From the NCBI GenBank assembly GCA_003671195.1, contig QWPJ01000105.1, positions 1 through 40,486 on the forward strand: a stretch of DNA of 40,486 bases, given 5' to 3'. The first letter of the stretch is position 1, and the number at the start of each line of letters is the position of its first letter. The notes beneath the pieces are model-generated. The model was not told the origin of the DNA, searched no databases, and saw only the letters and a program-made list of their open reading frames with translations. Positions 17,589-25,438 of the stretch are shown in pieces. The DNA comes from Planctomycetota bacterium. Its GTDB lineage: Bacteria; Planctomycetota; Planctomycetia; Pirellulales; Pirellulaceae. The position numbers and the translations under genes are program-made.

Positions 17589-20537
17589 CTAAGGTTGTGG
17601 CTCGCCTTCTACGATCTTCGGGGACGCTGGCTCGATGGCCGGTTGGTTCGGAACGACGTTACCGAAGATGATCGGACCGAGACCTCCACCTCCAGCTTGT
17701 GGCTGGTTGTAGATGTAGATTGCATCGAGAGCTTTGGTGATCCGCAATTGGGACTCGGTCAAGTGAGCCGCCGAGTAAGGATCCATGGGCGAGCCCCCTG
17801 CGAGGATCGCGTCGATCTTCTTCTTGAGCTCCTTGAGTTGCATCAGAGCCAAGCTGGTGATGGCTTTGTTGCTCGAGGCACCTGGCACGGCCAGATCGAT
17901 CAAACGATCGAGGTACTCGCGTTGGAGGTTGCGTCTCCAGGAGGAGATTCGCGGCTTGCGAGCCGAGACTTCGCCTTCGGGATTCGCTGCCAATTCGGAC
18001 CACACTTCGGCTTGAACCTTATCGAGCACTTCGGGGAGCGTCAGAGCGTCTTGGTCTTTGGGGACCAGGACTTCGTTGTCAAAGACGCGTCGTAGGGTCG
18101 TCGGGTTCATGATCATCGTCAGAGCGCTCGACTGGATACCCAGAATCCGATCGTGCACAGGGAACGTCGACTCGCCCATCGAACGGACCCCTTCGTCGAT
18201 CCACTTGTCGACCGTCAGTCGACTGAGGATCGCGTTGGACAGACCGTAGGAGTCGTCGCGGAACGCGTTTCGGATCACGAAATCGAGGGCTTTGCGTTGT
18301 TGATCGGCTGGGATTGGAATCAACGAGGCTCGGTTACCCGGATCTCCCTTCTTGTCGCGATTGACCGTCGCGCCGCCGATCCAGTTGGCCATCATGCTGA
18401 TCGCCTTGGTCTGCTCGCCGAGAGTCAATTCGTAACCGGTGCGGGCTTTGCTCCAACTATCTCCATCCTTGACGAACTTGTCCAAGAGTCGTTCGCGGTA
18501 GAGTTTGACCAATCGGATCTGGTTTTCGCAGTATTCCAATGGGTCTTTCGAGTAGTCGTAGCGTCGGGCCAGAGGATCTGGGCCGTTGGTGTCCTCATCG
18601 GTTGCGTACTGGAGTTCCGGTTCGCTGGAGCGTTTGAGGATTTCAGGTAGCTTGGCTTCGTCGGGCGTATAGCCGTACTCGATGGCCCAGTAGTCGTAAG
18701 GACCGATACCGATCATTGTGTAGTCGCCTCGGGTCTCGCTTTCGAGTTGATAAGGCATGTTGATCGGGATGTAGTCCATGACCGACGAGGCGATGGTGCG
18801 TTGGCCTTTGACGCCGTTGGAATTGATATCCTTGAGCGAAAGGGTGCTCGAGGCTTTGAAGTTGTGTCGCAAGCCGAGCGTGTGACCGACTTCGTGTGCG
18901 ACGAGCTCGGCCAACAGAGGACCGATGAACGATTCGGGCATCCCGTCGAGCATCTCTTCCTTGGGCTTGTCCGCTTTCTTTTCTTCAGGCTTCGCACCGG
19001 CGGCGGGAGCCGCAGGATCTTGTTCGGCCAAGAACTGGCCGTTTTCGTCCATCAGGTCCAGGGCTAGGCGAGCCATGGACATGTCCATTTGCTTGCCGTG
19101 AGCCGCATTGCAATAGCCGTTGGTTTGGCTGGTACGCCCCACCAATCCATCGAAGGGAGAAGCTCCCATGAGCTTCGAATCGAGTTTGGTCATCGGGTGA
19201 CCTGCGTAAGGCATTTGCGACTGCAAGGCAAAAAGGCCTTGGAGATGCTTTTGGTTGGCTTCTGGAGCCAGGCGGACGCGGGGATCCCAGGTCGGGTGCG
19301 CGCCGAGCCAAGCGATGGTTTCTTGCGACATTCCTTCCATGGCGATGTCGGGCATCAGGTCATGGTATTGGAAGTTGAAGTGGCGGATCCAACCGTCGGT
19401 CAGGACGACGTCGGCATCGAGGATTTCGCCCGTCATGGGGTGAACTCGGCTCGGGCCGATGGCCGTACCAACATCGTTGTTGAGCCAGCGGATGAAGTTG
19501 TACTGGACGTCTTCGGGGTCCAGATCCATCGTCGCAGGGGAGCGTGGGTCTTGGTAAAGCACCTCGATCGCATCGGAGTAACCGATCTTCTCGAAGGCCT
19601 TGTTCCAGTACTCGACACCCTGCTTGACCCAACGGCGGTATCGCACGGGCGTGGTGTGTTCGATGTAGAATCGGATCGGGGTCACCGGAGGGCTAACCTT
19701 CAAACTCGGATCCCGCTTCTCCAATCGCCAACGGGTCACGTATCGGACCCGTTTCTTGTCGTCGTCGTAGCTGCCCAGGTCGGTGAAGTTGGTCACAAAG
19801 TATCCGACGCGTTGATCGGCTTTGCGAGGACGGTACCCAGTGTCTTCTGGAACTTCGCTAAACGAGTAGTGGATCGTTTGAAGTTTGCCACCGGCAGTGA
19901 CCACTTCGAACGCCAACTCGGTGTTCCGTGTGAAAGGCTTGGCCTTGACCACCTTGGTCAAATTCGGGTCTTGGATCCGAACGCTCGGACCGAAGAATTT
20001 ACTTGCGTTTCCGACGAACAAAGCATCCGCATCGATCACCGGGCCACCTTGAGGTGCCATCGTCACGATGGGGATATCCAATAGAACCGTGTCGGTAAAG
20101 AGCCGCTTGACCGATGATTTCGATTCCGGTTCTCCGTTGGACCGAATGTCCAACTCGGGAAGGATCAAGGCCAAACGCTTGTTGTACATGCGCCAGTAGA
20201 CGTAGTAATCACCTGCCTGCAAACCAGCGAACTTGTCGCCGCTGCTGACGGTCAAGGCGATGAAGTATTTCTTCATCAGGAAGTCCTTGGGCAGTTCCAT
20301 CAGGACCTGGCCGTCCTTCTCGCGAAGCCACAGTTTGCATAGCGCACCGCGATCCGGGGACTTCGAATCGACCTTGGTGTACCCTTCGATCACCTTGTCA
20401 AAGGGTGGGTACTCCGCACCGGGAGCTTCTTGCGAATAGCCAACCTTCGGAGCCGCAAGGCCCGAGAGCAAGCTCAATCCGAGGATGGCGCGCGATGCGA
20501 GCCCTCGAATCATCGATCGATAATGGTCTCTGCTCAT
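17589..20537 (-). CDS. Large secreted zinc metalloprotease (metzincin-like)
   Basis: This is a 982-residue protein with an N-terminal signal peptide (hydrophobic stretch ending near Ala-Pro at about residue 30, then GYSQEAPG). The zinc site is HEVGHTLGLRH at 548-558, the extended HExxHxxGxxH motif of metzincins. A candidate Met-turn, SVMDY, follows about 30 residues later. The layout (N-terminal beta-rich domain of ~350 residues, then FYIEHTTPVRYRRWVKQGVE leading to the catalytic region, and a long C-terminal helical part) fits the DUF5117/DUF4953 zinc-dependent metalloprotease family. Residues ~500-515 are a Pro/Ala/Lys-rich insertion. ATG 20537 has a GGAAG site 8 nt upstream. It is monocistronic, with a strong terminator. 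The substrate is unknown. Confidence 0.9.
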   Translation of the reverse strand: MSRDHYRSMIRGLASRAILGLSLLSGLAAPKVGYSQEAPGAEYPPFDKVIEGYTKVDSKSPDRGALCKLWLREKDGQVLMELPKDFLMKKYFIALTVSSGDKFAGLQAGDYYVYWRMYNKRLALILPELDIRSNGEPESKSSVKRLFTDTVLLDIPIVTMAPQGGPVIDADALFVGNASKFFGPSVRIQDPNLTKVVKAKPFTRNTELAFEVVTAGGKLQTIHYSFSEVPEDTGYRPRKADQRVGYFVTNFTDLGSYDDDKKRVRYVTRWRLEKRDPSLKVSPPVTPIRFYIEHTTPVRYRRWVKQGVEYWNKAFEKIGYSDAIEVLYQDPRSPATMDLDPEDVQYNFIRWLNNDVGTAIGPSRVHPMTGEILDADVVLTDGWIRHFNFQYHDLMPDIAMEGMSQETIAWLGAHPTWDPRVRLAPEANQKHLQGLFALQSQMPYAGHPMTKLDSKLMGASPFDGLVGRTSQTNGYCNAAHGKQMDMSMARLALDLMDENGQFLAEQDPAAPAAGAKPEEKKADKPKEEMLDGMPESFIGPLLAELVAHEVGHTLGLRHNFKASSTLSLKDINSNGVKGQRTIASSVMDYIPINMPYQLESETRGDYTMIGIGPYDYWAIEYGYTPDEAKLPEILKRSSEPELQYATDEDTNGPDPLARRYDYSKDPLEYCENQIRLVKLYRERLLDKFVKDGDSWSKARTGYELTLGEQTKAISMMANWIGGATVNRDKKGDPGNRASLIPIPADQQRKALDFVIRNAFRDDSYGLSNAILSRLTVDKWIDEGVRSMGESTFPVHDRILGIQSSALTMIMNPTTLRRVFDNEVLVPKDQDALTLPEVLDKVQAEVWSELAANPEGEVSARKPRISSWRRNLQREYLDRLIDLAVPGASSNKAITSLALMQLKELKKKIDAILAGGSPMDPYSAAHLTESQLRITKALDAIYIYNQPQAGGGGLGPIIFGNVVPNQPAIEPASPKIVEGEPQP

Positions 20538-21038
20538 TCGTTTTCTTCCACAGTCGTTAAAAGAACTGATTGATCCGTCTATTTGTTACTCAGCCTCCAT
20601 CTGCCAGCCCTGGAAACCTAGGTCAGCTTTACGCTGCCATGGGTTCAAAAAGCGATGCAAATTTGGCAAGACCGACCGACGAGTTGCCACAATCGGCAAA
20701 CCCGCTGCAAACCGGAATCTTCGCGAAGTCTTCACTTCTGAACGAGAAATTCCGGTCGCATTATGAACCGACGCGCCGCTTTGGTCCACCAAAACCAGGG
20801 ATTTAAGAGGACTTTTCGCTGCTCGGCAACCAGAAGTACTACGATGTTCGAATCGGGCTTAAAGTTCCCTTGGGCCGCAACGAACCCGACGTTTTATTAG
20901 CGGACCTGATTTCATCGCGTGTACAATGCTGGAGAACACCCAGGAAAAATGAAGTTTCTGGCTTTTTTGAAAGATTGGTGACCCAAAACGGGCGCGAATT
21001 CGGCTTGGTAGGTTGTGGGGGGCGACGCCCGGGCCCCT

Positions 21039-21059
21039 CACGATCGGTAACCGATCGTG
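21039..21059. repeat. Perfect 21-base palindrome
   Basis: The arms CACGATCGGT (21039-21048) and ACCGATCGTG (21050-21059) are separated by a single base. It could be a protein-binding operator or, in RNA, a hairpin with a minimal loop. It is 293 bases upstream of the cbb3 operon start. Confidence 0.7.
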
Positions 21060-21099
21060 CGCCTGAGTTCGATGACCGATCTTCTCTCCAGCAAGACAT

Positions 21100-21139
21100 A
21101 AGCCCGCTTGGCACATCGCCCTGCGGGCTTTTCTTGTTT
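21100..21139 (+). terminator. Rho-independent terminator, rightward
   Basis: AAGCCCGC (21100-21107) pairs with GCGGGCTT (21123-21130) and is followed by TTCTTGTTT. The minus strand lacks a T run, so the direction is rightward. No protein gene lies upstream on this strand. Confidence 0.75.
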
Positions 21140-21351
21140 AGGGTGGCTTACCCATACGGAGCTTGCCAAAAGAATTACTCAATAAACGCAGGTAAAATAG
21201 GGACAAATAACACTCTAGGGTGTTGCTTCAATCTGTCGCGTCACAAAGCGATCGAAAGATTGGTCGTCGACCTGAAATTGAGTCGACTTGGAAGTTACAA
21301 TCGATGGGGCGTTCCGTTCGTCTGCCACTTCCAAGATTCGATGCATCTTCT

Positions 21352-23673
21352 ATGAGTCACACCGCAATTTCTGACACCGGATCTAGCCATCTAGGGGACG
21401 AGGACAGGCAAATCGATCGCTACAGCTACGACGACGACATCGTCCGTTGGTTCGTCTTTGCGACGATTTTTTGGGGGCTGGTAGCAACGAGTGTGGGAGT
21501 GATCGTCGCGGTGTTATTAGTCAGCCCTGAGTTGGCGGGCAATTTCCGCAGCGATGTCGCTTCGGTGTTGTCCTTCGCTAGGCTTCGTCCGCTGCACACC
21601 AACGCGGCGATCTTTGCGTTCGCAGGGAATGGGATCTTCGCTGCGATCTACTACAGCACGCAGCGGCTGTGCAAGGCTCGGATGTGGTCTGATGCGCTGA
21701 GTCGTTTGCACTTCTGGGGATGGCAAGGAATTATCGTGGCAGCGGCCCTGACGCTACCGCTTGGGATCACGCAGAGCAAAGAGTATGCAGAGCTCGAATG
21801 GCCGATCGACATCGCGATTGCGATCGTCTGGCTGTTGTTCTTCGGTACGAATTTCATGATGACGCTGATCCATCGTCGCGAGCGTCACATGTACGTGGCG
21901 CTGTGGTTCTACATTGCGACGATTGTCACGGTGACGATCCTGCACGTGTTCAACAACTTGGTCGTCCCGGTGGGTTTGGGCAAAAGCTACCCGATCTACG
22001 CGGGGGTCCAGGATGCCTTGATGCAGTGGTGGTATGGCCACAATGCAGTCGCCTTCTTTTTGACCACACCTTTTTTGGGGTTGATGTATTACTTTTTGCC
22101 CAAAGCCGCAGACCGTCCGGTGTTCAGTTACAAGCTGAGCATTATCCACTTTTGGTCGTTGGTCTTCATCTACATTTGGGCTGGTCCTCACCACTTGCAT
22201 TACACCGCTTTACCCGAGTGGGCTAGCACCTTCGGGATGCTCTTTAGTCTGATGCTGTGGATGCCCTCCTGGGGTGGAATGATCAATGGACTTTTGACCC
22301 TCAGAGGTGCTTGGCACAAAGTCACGGCCGATCCGGTGCTCAAGTTTTTCGTTGTCGGGATCACGTTCTATGGGATGTCGACGTTCGAAGGCCCCATGCT
22401 TTCGATCAAGAGCGTCAATGCCCTGTCTCACTACACCGATTGGACCATCGCCCACGTCCATTCCGGAGCCCTTGGATGGAACGGATTCATGACCTTCGGG
22501 ATGATCTATTGGCTCTTGCCCCGTCTGTACCAGACCAAGCTCTACAGCACCAAACTTGCCGAATGGCATTTCTGGATCGGAACCATCGCGATCCTCTTGT
22601 ACATCATTCCGATCTACATCGCTGGGATCACTCAAGGATTGATGTGGCGGGAGTTGACCCCCAAGGGGGATTTAGCCAACACGTTCATGGACACCGTACC
22701 GGTGCTGATCCCCTTTTGGTGGGCGCGCGTCTTTGCCGGTGTACTCTACGTCCTAGGAATTGTCCTGCTTGCCTACAACGCGATTCGCACCTGGATGGCC
22801 AGACCCAAAACCTACGATGTACCGGTCTATTCGACCCCCCGTTTGAGTCGAGGGTATGTCGAGCATGTCCAGGACTCGAGTCCATTGGCCGGAGTCCCAG
22901 TGCTGGATCTGGCGACCAAAATCGATCGGCTCAATCGGATGAATTGGCACCGCGCTTGGGAACATCTTCCGGTCAAGTTCACGGTGATGACGACACTGGC
23001 CGTGGTGGTCGCAAGTGCCTTTGAACTTGTGCCGATGTTTTTGATTCGAAGCAACATTCCGACGATCAACACCGTTAAGCCTTATACCCCCCTAGAGATT
23101 GCAGGCCGAGACATCTACGTCTCGGAGGGTTGTTACAACTGCCACTCCCAGATGATCCGACCCCTGGTCGCCGAAAAGCTTCTCTATGGCGAGTACAGCA
23201 AGCCGGGCGAGTCGGTCTACGACCATCCGTTCCAATGGGGCTCCCGGCGCATCGGCCCAGACTTGGCCCGCATCGGGATCACCCAGCAAAGCGGCGTGTG
23301 GCACTGGAAGCACTTCGAAAGCCCCACCGCAATGACGCGAGAATCGGTCATGCCCAGCTACCGACACCTGCTTGAGGAAAAGTTGAACTTTGGCCAGATC
23401 GAGCCCCGGGTTGCAGCCAACAAGTACCTCCATCCGGAATACCCTTATGAGGTATCGAAGTCCGAGGAGTTGGCCAGAGAGCAGGCCGAGAAGGTCGCCG
23501 CAGAGATCATTTCTCTCGGGGGACCGGTCGAGTACAACGGGCACTTGATCAAGGATTCGACCGTCATCGCTCTGATCGCCTACCTCAAACGTGTCGGCAC
23601 CGACTTGTTCAAGACCGAAGAGCCCGCGGTTCCGGCCGGCCAGACCGCAACGCCTGTGGCGGGAATTCAGTAG
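21352..23673 (+). CDS. ccoNO: cbb3-type cytochrome c oxidase, fused subunits I and II
   Basis: From ATG 21352 the protein has 773 residues. The first ~500 are CcoN, a multi-spanning haem-copper subunit. Its ligands include His in RPLHTNAAIFAF, HNAVAFFL, the copper pair in GPHHLHYT and the haem His residues in AHVHSGALGWNG. After a linker (MARPKTYDVPVY) a CcoO module follows, with a membrane anchor near 550-565 and a single haem c site CYNCH at 594-598. The segment RPLVAEKLLYGEYSK is typical of CcoO. N-O fusions are known in some bacterial groups. The complex reduces oxygen at low concentration and pumps protons. An in-frame ATG at 21304 would add 16 residues. No clear ribosome binding site was seen. 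It leads an operon with ccoQ and ccoP. Confidence 0.93.
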   Translation: MSHTAISDTGSSHLGDEDRQIDRYSYDDDIVRWFVFATIFWGLVATSVGVIVAVLLVSPELAGNFRSDVASVLSFARLRPLHTNAAIFAFAGNGIFAAIYYSTQRLCKARMWSDALSRLHFWGWQGIIVAAALTLPLGITQSKEYAELEWPIDIAIAIVWLLFFGTNFMMTLIHRRERHMYVALWFYIATIVTVTILHVFNNLVVPVGLGKSYPIYAGVQDALMQWWYGHNAVAFFLTTPFLGLMYYFLPKAADRPVFSYKLSIIHFWSLVFIYIWAGPHHLHYTALPEWASTFGMLFSLMLWMPSWGGMINGLLTLRGAWHKVTADPVLKFFVVGITFYGMSTFEGPMLSIKSVNALSHYTDWTIAHVHSGALGWNGFMTFGMIYWLLPRLYQTKLYSTKLAEWHFWIGTIAILLYIIPIYIAGITQGLMWRELTPKGDLANTFMDTVPVLIPFWWARVFAGVLYVLGIVLLAYNAIRTWMARPKTYDVPVYSTPRLSRGYVEHVQDSSPLAGVPVLDLATKIDRLNRMNWHRAWEHLPVKFTVMTTLAVVVASAFELVPMFLIRSNIPTINTVKPYTPLEIAGRDIYVSEGCYNCHSQMIRPLVAEKLLYGEYSKPGESVYDHPFQWGSRRIGPDLARIGITQQSGVWHWKHFESPTAMTRESVMPSYRHLLEEKLNFGQIEPRVAANKYLHPEYPYEVSKSEELAREQAEKVAAEIISLGGPVEYNGHLIKDSTVIALIAYLKRVGTDLFKTEEPAVPAGQTATPVAGIQ

Positions 23674-23677
23674 TACC

Positions 23678-23872
23678 ATGCTTAAAGATGTTGTCTCGAA
23701 ACTCGATTATTCGGTTTTTGATGAGATCGCTTTAGTGATTTTCGCTCTTTGTTTCGGTGCGATCTGTCTTTGGGCCCTGACCCTGCGACGCTCGACGGTC
23801 GACCGATTCAGTGCGATCCCCTTGAGCGACGAGGTGGTCGATCCAAAACCCCATCCAAACTCCAAACCATAA
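23678..23872 (+). CDS. ccoQ: CcoQ-like small membrane subunit of cbb3 oxidase
   Basis: This 64-residue protein has one membrane span (about 15-36, EIALVIFALCFGAICLWAL) and a short cytoplasmic tail. Size, topology and position between ccoNO and ccoP fit CcoQ/FixQ, a stabilising subunit. It starts 4 nt after the ccoNO stop, and its TAA overlaps the ccoP start as TAATG. Sequence conservation in this family is low, so position is the main evidence. Confidence 0.75.
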   Translation: MLKDVVSKLDYSVFDEIALVIFALCFGAICLWALTLRRSTVDRFSAIPLSDEVVDPKPHPNSKP

Positions 23873-24552
23873 TGACCAACCTACCGCCGAACCAAAATCC
23901 ATCAGCCGCGACCCAACCGAGCCCGATGGCCCACTCGTATGACGGGATCTGCGAGTACGACAACCCGCTTCCGGGCTGGTGGAAGTGGTTGTTTATCCTG
24001 ACGGTTGTCGCGAGCCCGTTTTATCTGCTTTATTACCATGTCGGCGCGCCGAACCGTTCGGTGCACGAACGATTCACCGCCGCGCTCGACGCGAACCAAA
24101 AGAAGAAGTATCTCGATCTTGGCCCACTGACCCCCGACGCCAACACGCTGGTGACCTACATGGGGAAAAAAGAATGGATGGACGTGGGCAAGTCGATCTA
24201 CAAGCTCAACTGCACGTCGTGTCATGGTCCCGAAGGGGGCGGGGTGATCGGCCCAAACCTGTGCGATGACAATTACAAGCACATCAAGAAGATCGAAGAC
24301 ATCGCCAAGGTGATCAACGAGGGGGTCGCCGGGGGCGCGATGCCCGCTTGGGCGACGCGGATTCCAGACAAAAACGACATCGTGATGCTCACTGCCTATG
24401 TGGCAAGCTTGCGCGGCTCCTCGCCAGCAAACGCCAAGGGCCCAGACGGCAGCCCAATCTCAGCGTGGCCCGAAGCTTCGGCCAGCACACCGGCACCGGC
24501 GAAAGACCTTGAACCGGCCTCGCCGGAAAAACCAGAGTCGACCAAACCCTAG
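23872..24552 (+). CDS. ccoP: cbb3 oxidase subunit CcoP, single-haem form
   Basis: This 226-residue membrane-anchored cytochrome c has the N-terminal CcoP signature HSYDGICEYDNPLPGWWKW followed by one span (WLFILTVVASPFYLLYYH). A single haem c site CTSCH lies at 114-118, with GPNLCDD after it and the axial Met in GGAMPAW. Standard CcoP has two CxxCH sites and about 300 residues, so one haem domain is missing here. The last ~45 residues are Pro/Ala/Glu-rich. It takes electrons from periplasmic donors and passes them to the CcoO haem. It is the last gene of the operon. Confidence 0.92.
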   Translation: MTNLPPNQNPSAATQPSPMAHSYDGICEYDNPLPGWWKWLFILTVVASPFYLLYYHVGAPNRSVHERFTAALDANQKKKYLDLGPLTPDANTLVTYMGKKEWMDVGKSIYKLNCTSCHGPEGGGVIGPNLCDDNYKHIKKIEDIAKVINEGVAGGAMPAWATRIPDKNDIVMLTAYVASLRGSSPANAKGPDGSPISAWPEASASTPAPAKDLEPASPEKPESTKP

Positions 24553-24605
24553 CGTCTGCTTGCTCGCAAACTCTCTGTGCCCTTTTTGAAACCCTGTACC
24601 CTTTT

Positions 24606-24695
24606 GAAACACAGAGGCACAGAGTGCACCGAGGTCGAAGAAGGACGGAGAGATCGACTGCATGCATCTCCGTGCCCTCTGTGCCTCTGTGTTTC
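24606..24695. repeat. Long inverted repeat between ccoP and rex
   Basis: The 19-base arms at 24606-24624 (GAAACACAGAGGCACAGAG) and 24677-24695 are perfectly complementary, and pairing continues inward with one mismatch for about nine more bases. It sits between the convergent ccoP and rex genes, where it may act as a shared 3' structure. Short direct repeats of GTGTTTCTATG follow. It resembles dispersed extragenic elements that I associate with planctomycetes. Confidence 0.75.
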
Positions 24696-24787
24696 TATGC
24701 CTTTCTGTGTTTCTATGCGATCCAATGAGCGCACGGAGTTTTTCCTTTTCAGGAACTTGAAGGGGAAACCGCTGGCTCAACGGGTGG

Positions 24788-25423
24788 TCAGCGGACGACC
24801 GAGAAGGCCAATCGTTGTAGCTCGATGGCCAAGTCGACCTCCTGGATGATCGTCTTGCTATGGACCGAGGGTTGGACGGCGATCGGCGCGAAATTGAGAA
24901 TTCCGGGGATACCTGCTGCTTCGATCGCAAAGACAACCGACTGGGCCGCATCGGCTGGCACGGCCAGGATGGCAAGATCGATCGCATGGAGTTTCGCAAA
25001 GGTCTCGAGCTGATCGAGGCTTTGGATCTTCAGTTGCCCGATAGGTTTTCCGATCTTTTCGGCATCGGCGTCGAAGGCTCCGAGCAGATCGAAGCCTTGC
25101 TCCTGGAATCCGCGATAACCGCTGAGCGCTCGGCCAAGGTTCCCGACTCCGACGAGGATGACTTTCCAAATCCGATCGGTACCGAGGATCGATTGGATGC
25201 TCTGGATCAAATCCTCGACCTGGTAGCCGACACCTCGCTGTCCTACGGTCCCGAGGCACGAGATATCGCGTCGGACTTGGGAGTCGTTTAACCCCAGACG
25301 TTCGGCGATGGCTCGGCTTTGAATATTCGCCAGACCAGAGCGTTGCATTTGCTGCAGTTCGCGGAGATAGAATGCCAGCCGAGTCACGGTCGCTTTCGGG
25401 ATCTGCTGACGCGGCTTGGTCAT
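24788..25423 (-). CDS. rex: Redox-sensing transcriptional repressor Rex
   Basis: This 211-residue repressor senses the NADH/NAD+ ratio. It has an N-terminal winged helix (RLAFYLRELQQM, then SRAIAERLGLNDSQVRRDI at about 37-55, and GTVGQRGVGYQV). A Rossmann domain follows with GVGNLG at 91-96 and FDADAEKIG. The segment ending in LNFAPIAVQ is also conserved. In other bacteria Rex represses respiratory and fermentative genes when NADH is low, and releases DNA when NADH rises. Here it converges on the cbb3 operon and begins 15 nt after the stop of the fused acyl ligase gene, so it probably shares that transcript. I found no clear Rex operator by eye. Confidence 0.95.
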   Translation of the reverse strand: MTKPRQQIPKATVTRLAFYLRELQQMQRSGLANIQSRAIAERLGLNDSQVRRDISCLGTVGQRGVGYQVEDLIQSIQSILGTDRIWKVILVGVGNLGRALSGYRGFQEQGFDLLGAFDADAEKIGKPIGQLKIQSLDQLETFAKLHAIDLAILAVPADAAQSVVFAIEAAGIPGILNFAPIAVQPSVHSKTIIQEVDLAIELQRLAFSVVR

Positions 25424-25438
25424 TCTAGTTTCGATCGC

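Larger units (their letters stand above)
20928..21139 (+). ncRNA. Candidate small RNA ending at an otherwise orphan terminator
   Basis: This lies in an 814 bp gap between divergent genes. A T-run terminator at 21100-21139 points rightward, with no credible gene ahead of it. GCTGGAGA at 20928-20935 is complementary to TCTCCAGC at 21085-21092 and could close a ~165-nt structure. Inside are a GGGCG-A-CGCCC hairpin near 21020-21031 and a 21-base perfect palindrome at 21039-21059. A TACAAT at 20922-20927 may be the -10 box, although it would place the start inside the closing stem. I do not recognise a known RNA family. Boundaries are approximate. The rest of the gap (20538-20920) shows no gene. 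Confidence 0.35.

Noticed and set aside
20570..20806. A 78-codon plus-strand frame between the protease and the cbb3 operon
   Set aside because: It has no ribosome binding site, no recognisable motif and an unremarkable composition.
21061..21092. A GAGTTCGATG stretch like a tRNA T-loop
   Set aside because: The flanking bases do not pair as a T arm and no anticodon or acceptor stem can be built.
21230..21250. A possible Rex half-site (GTCACAA) upstream of ccoNO
   Set aside because: The left half does not match, so it is not a convincing operator.
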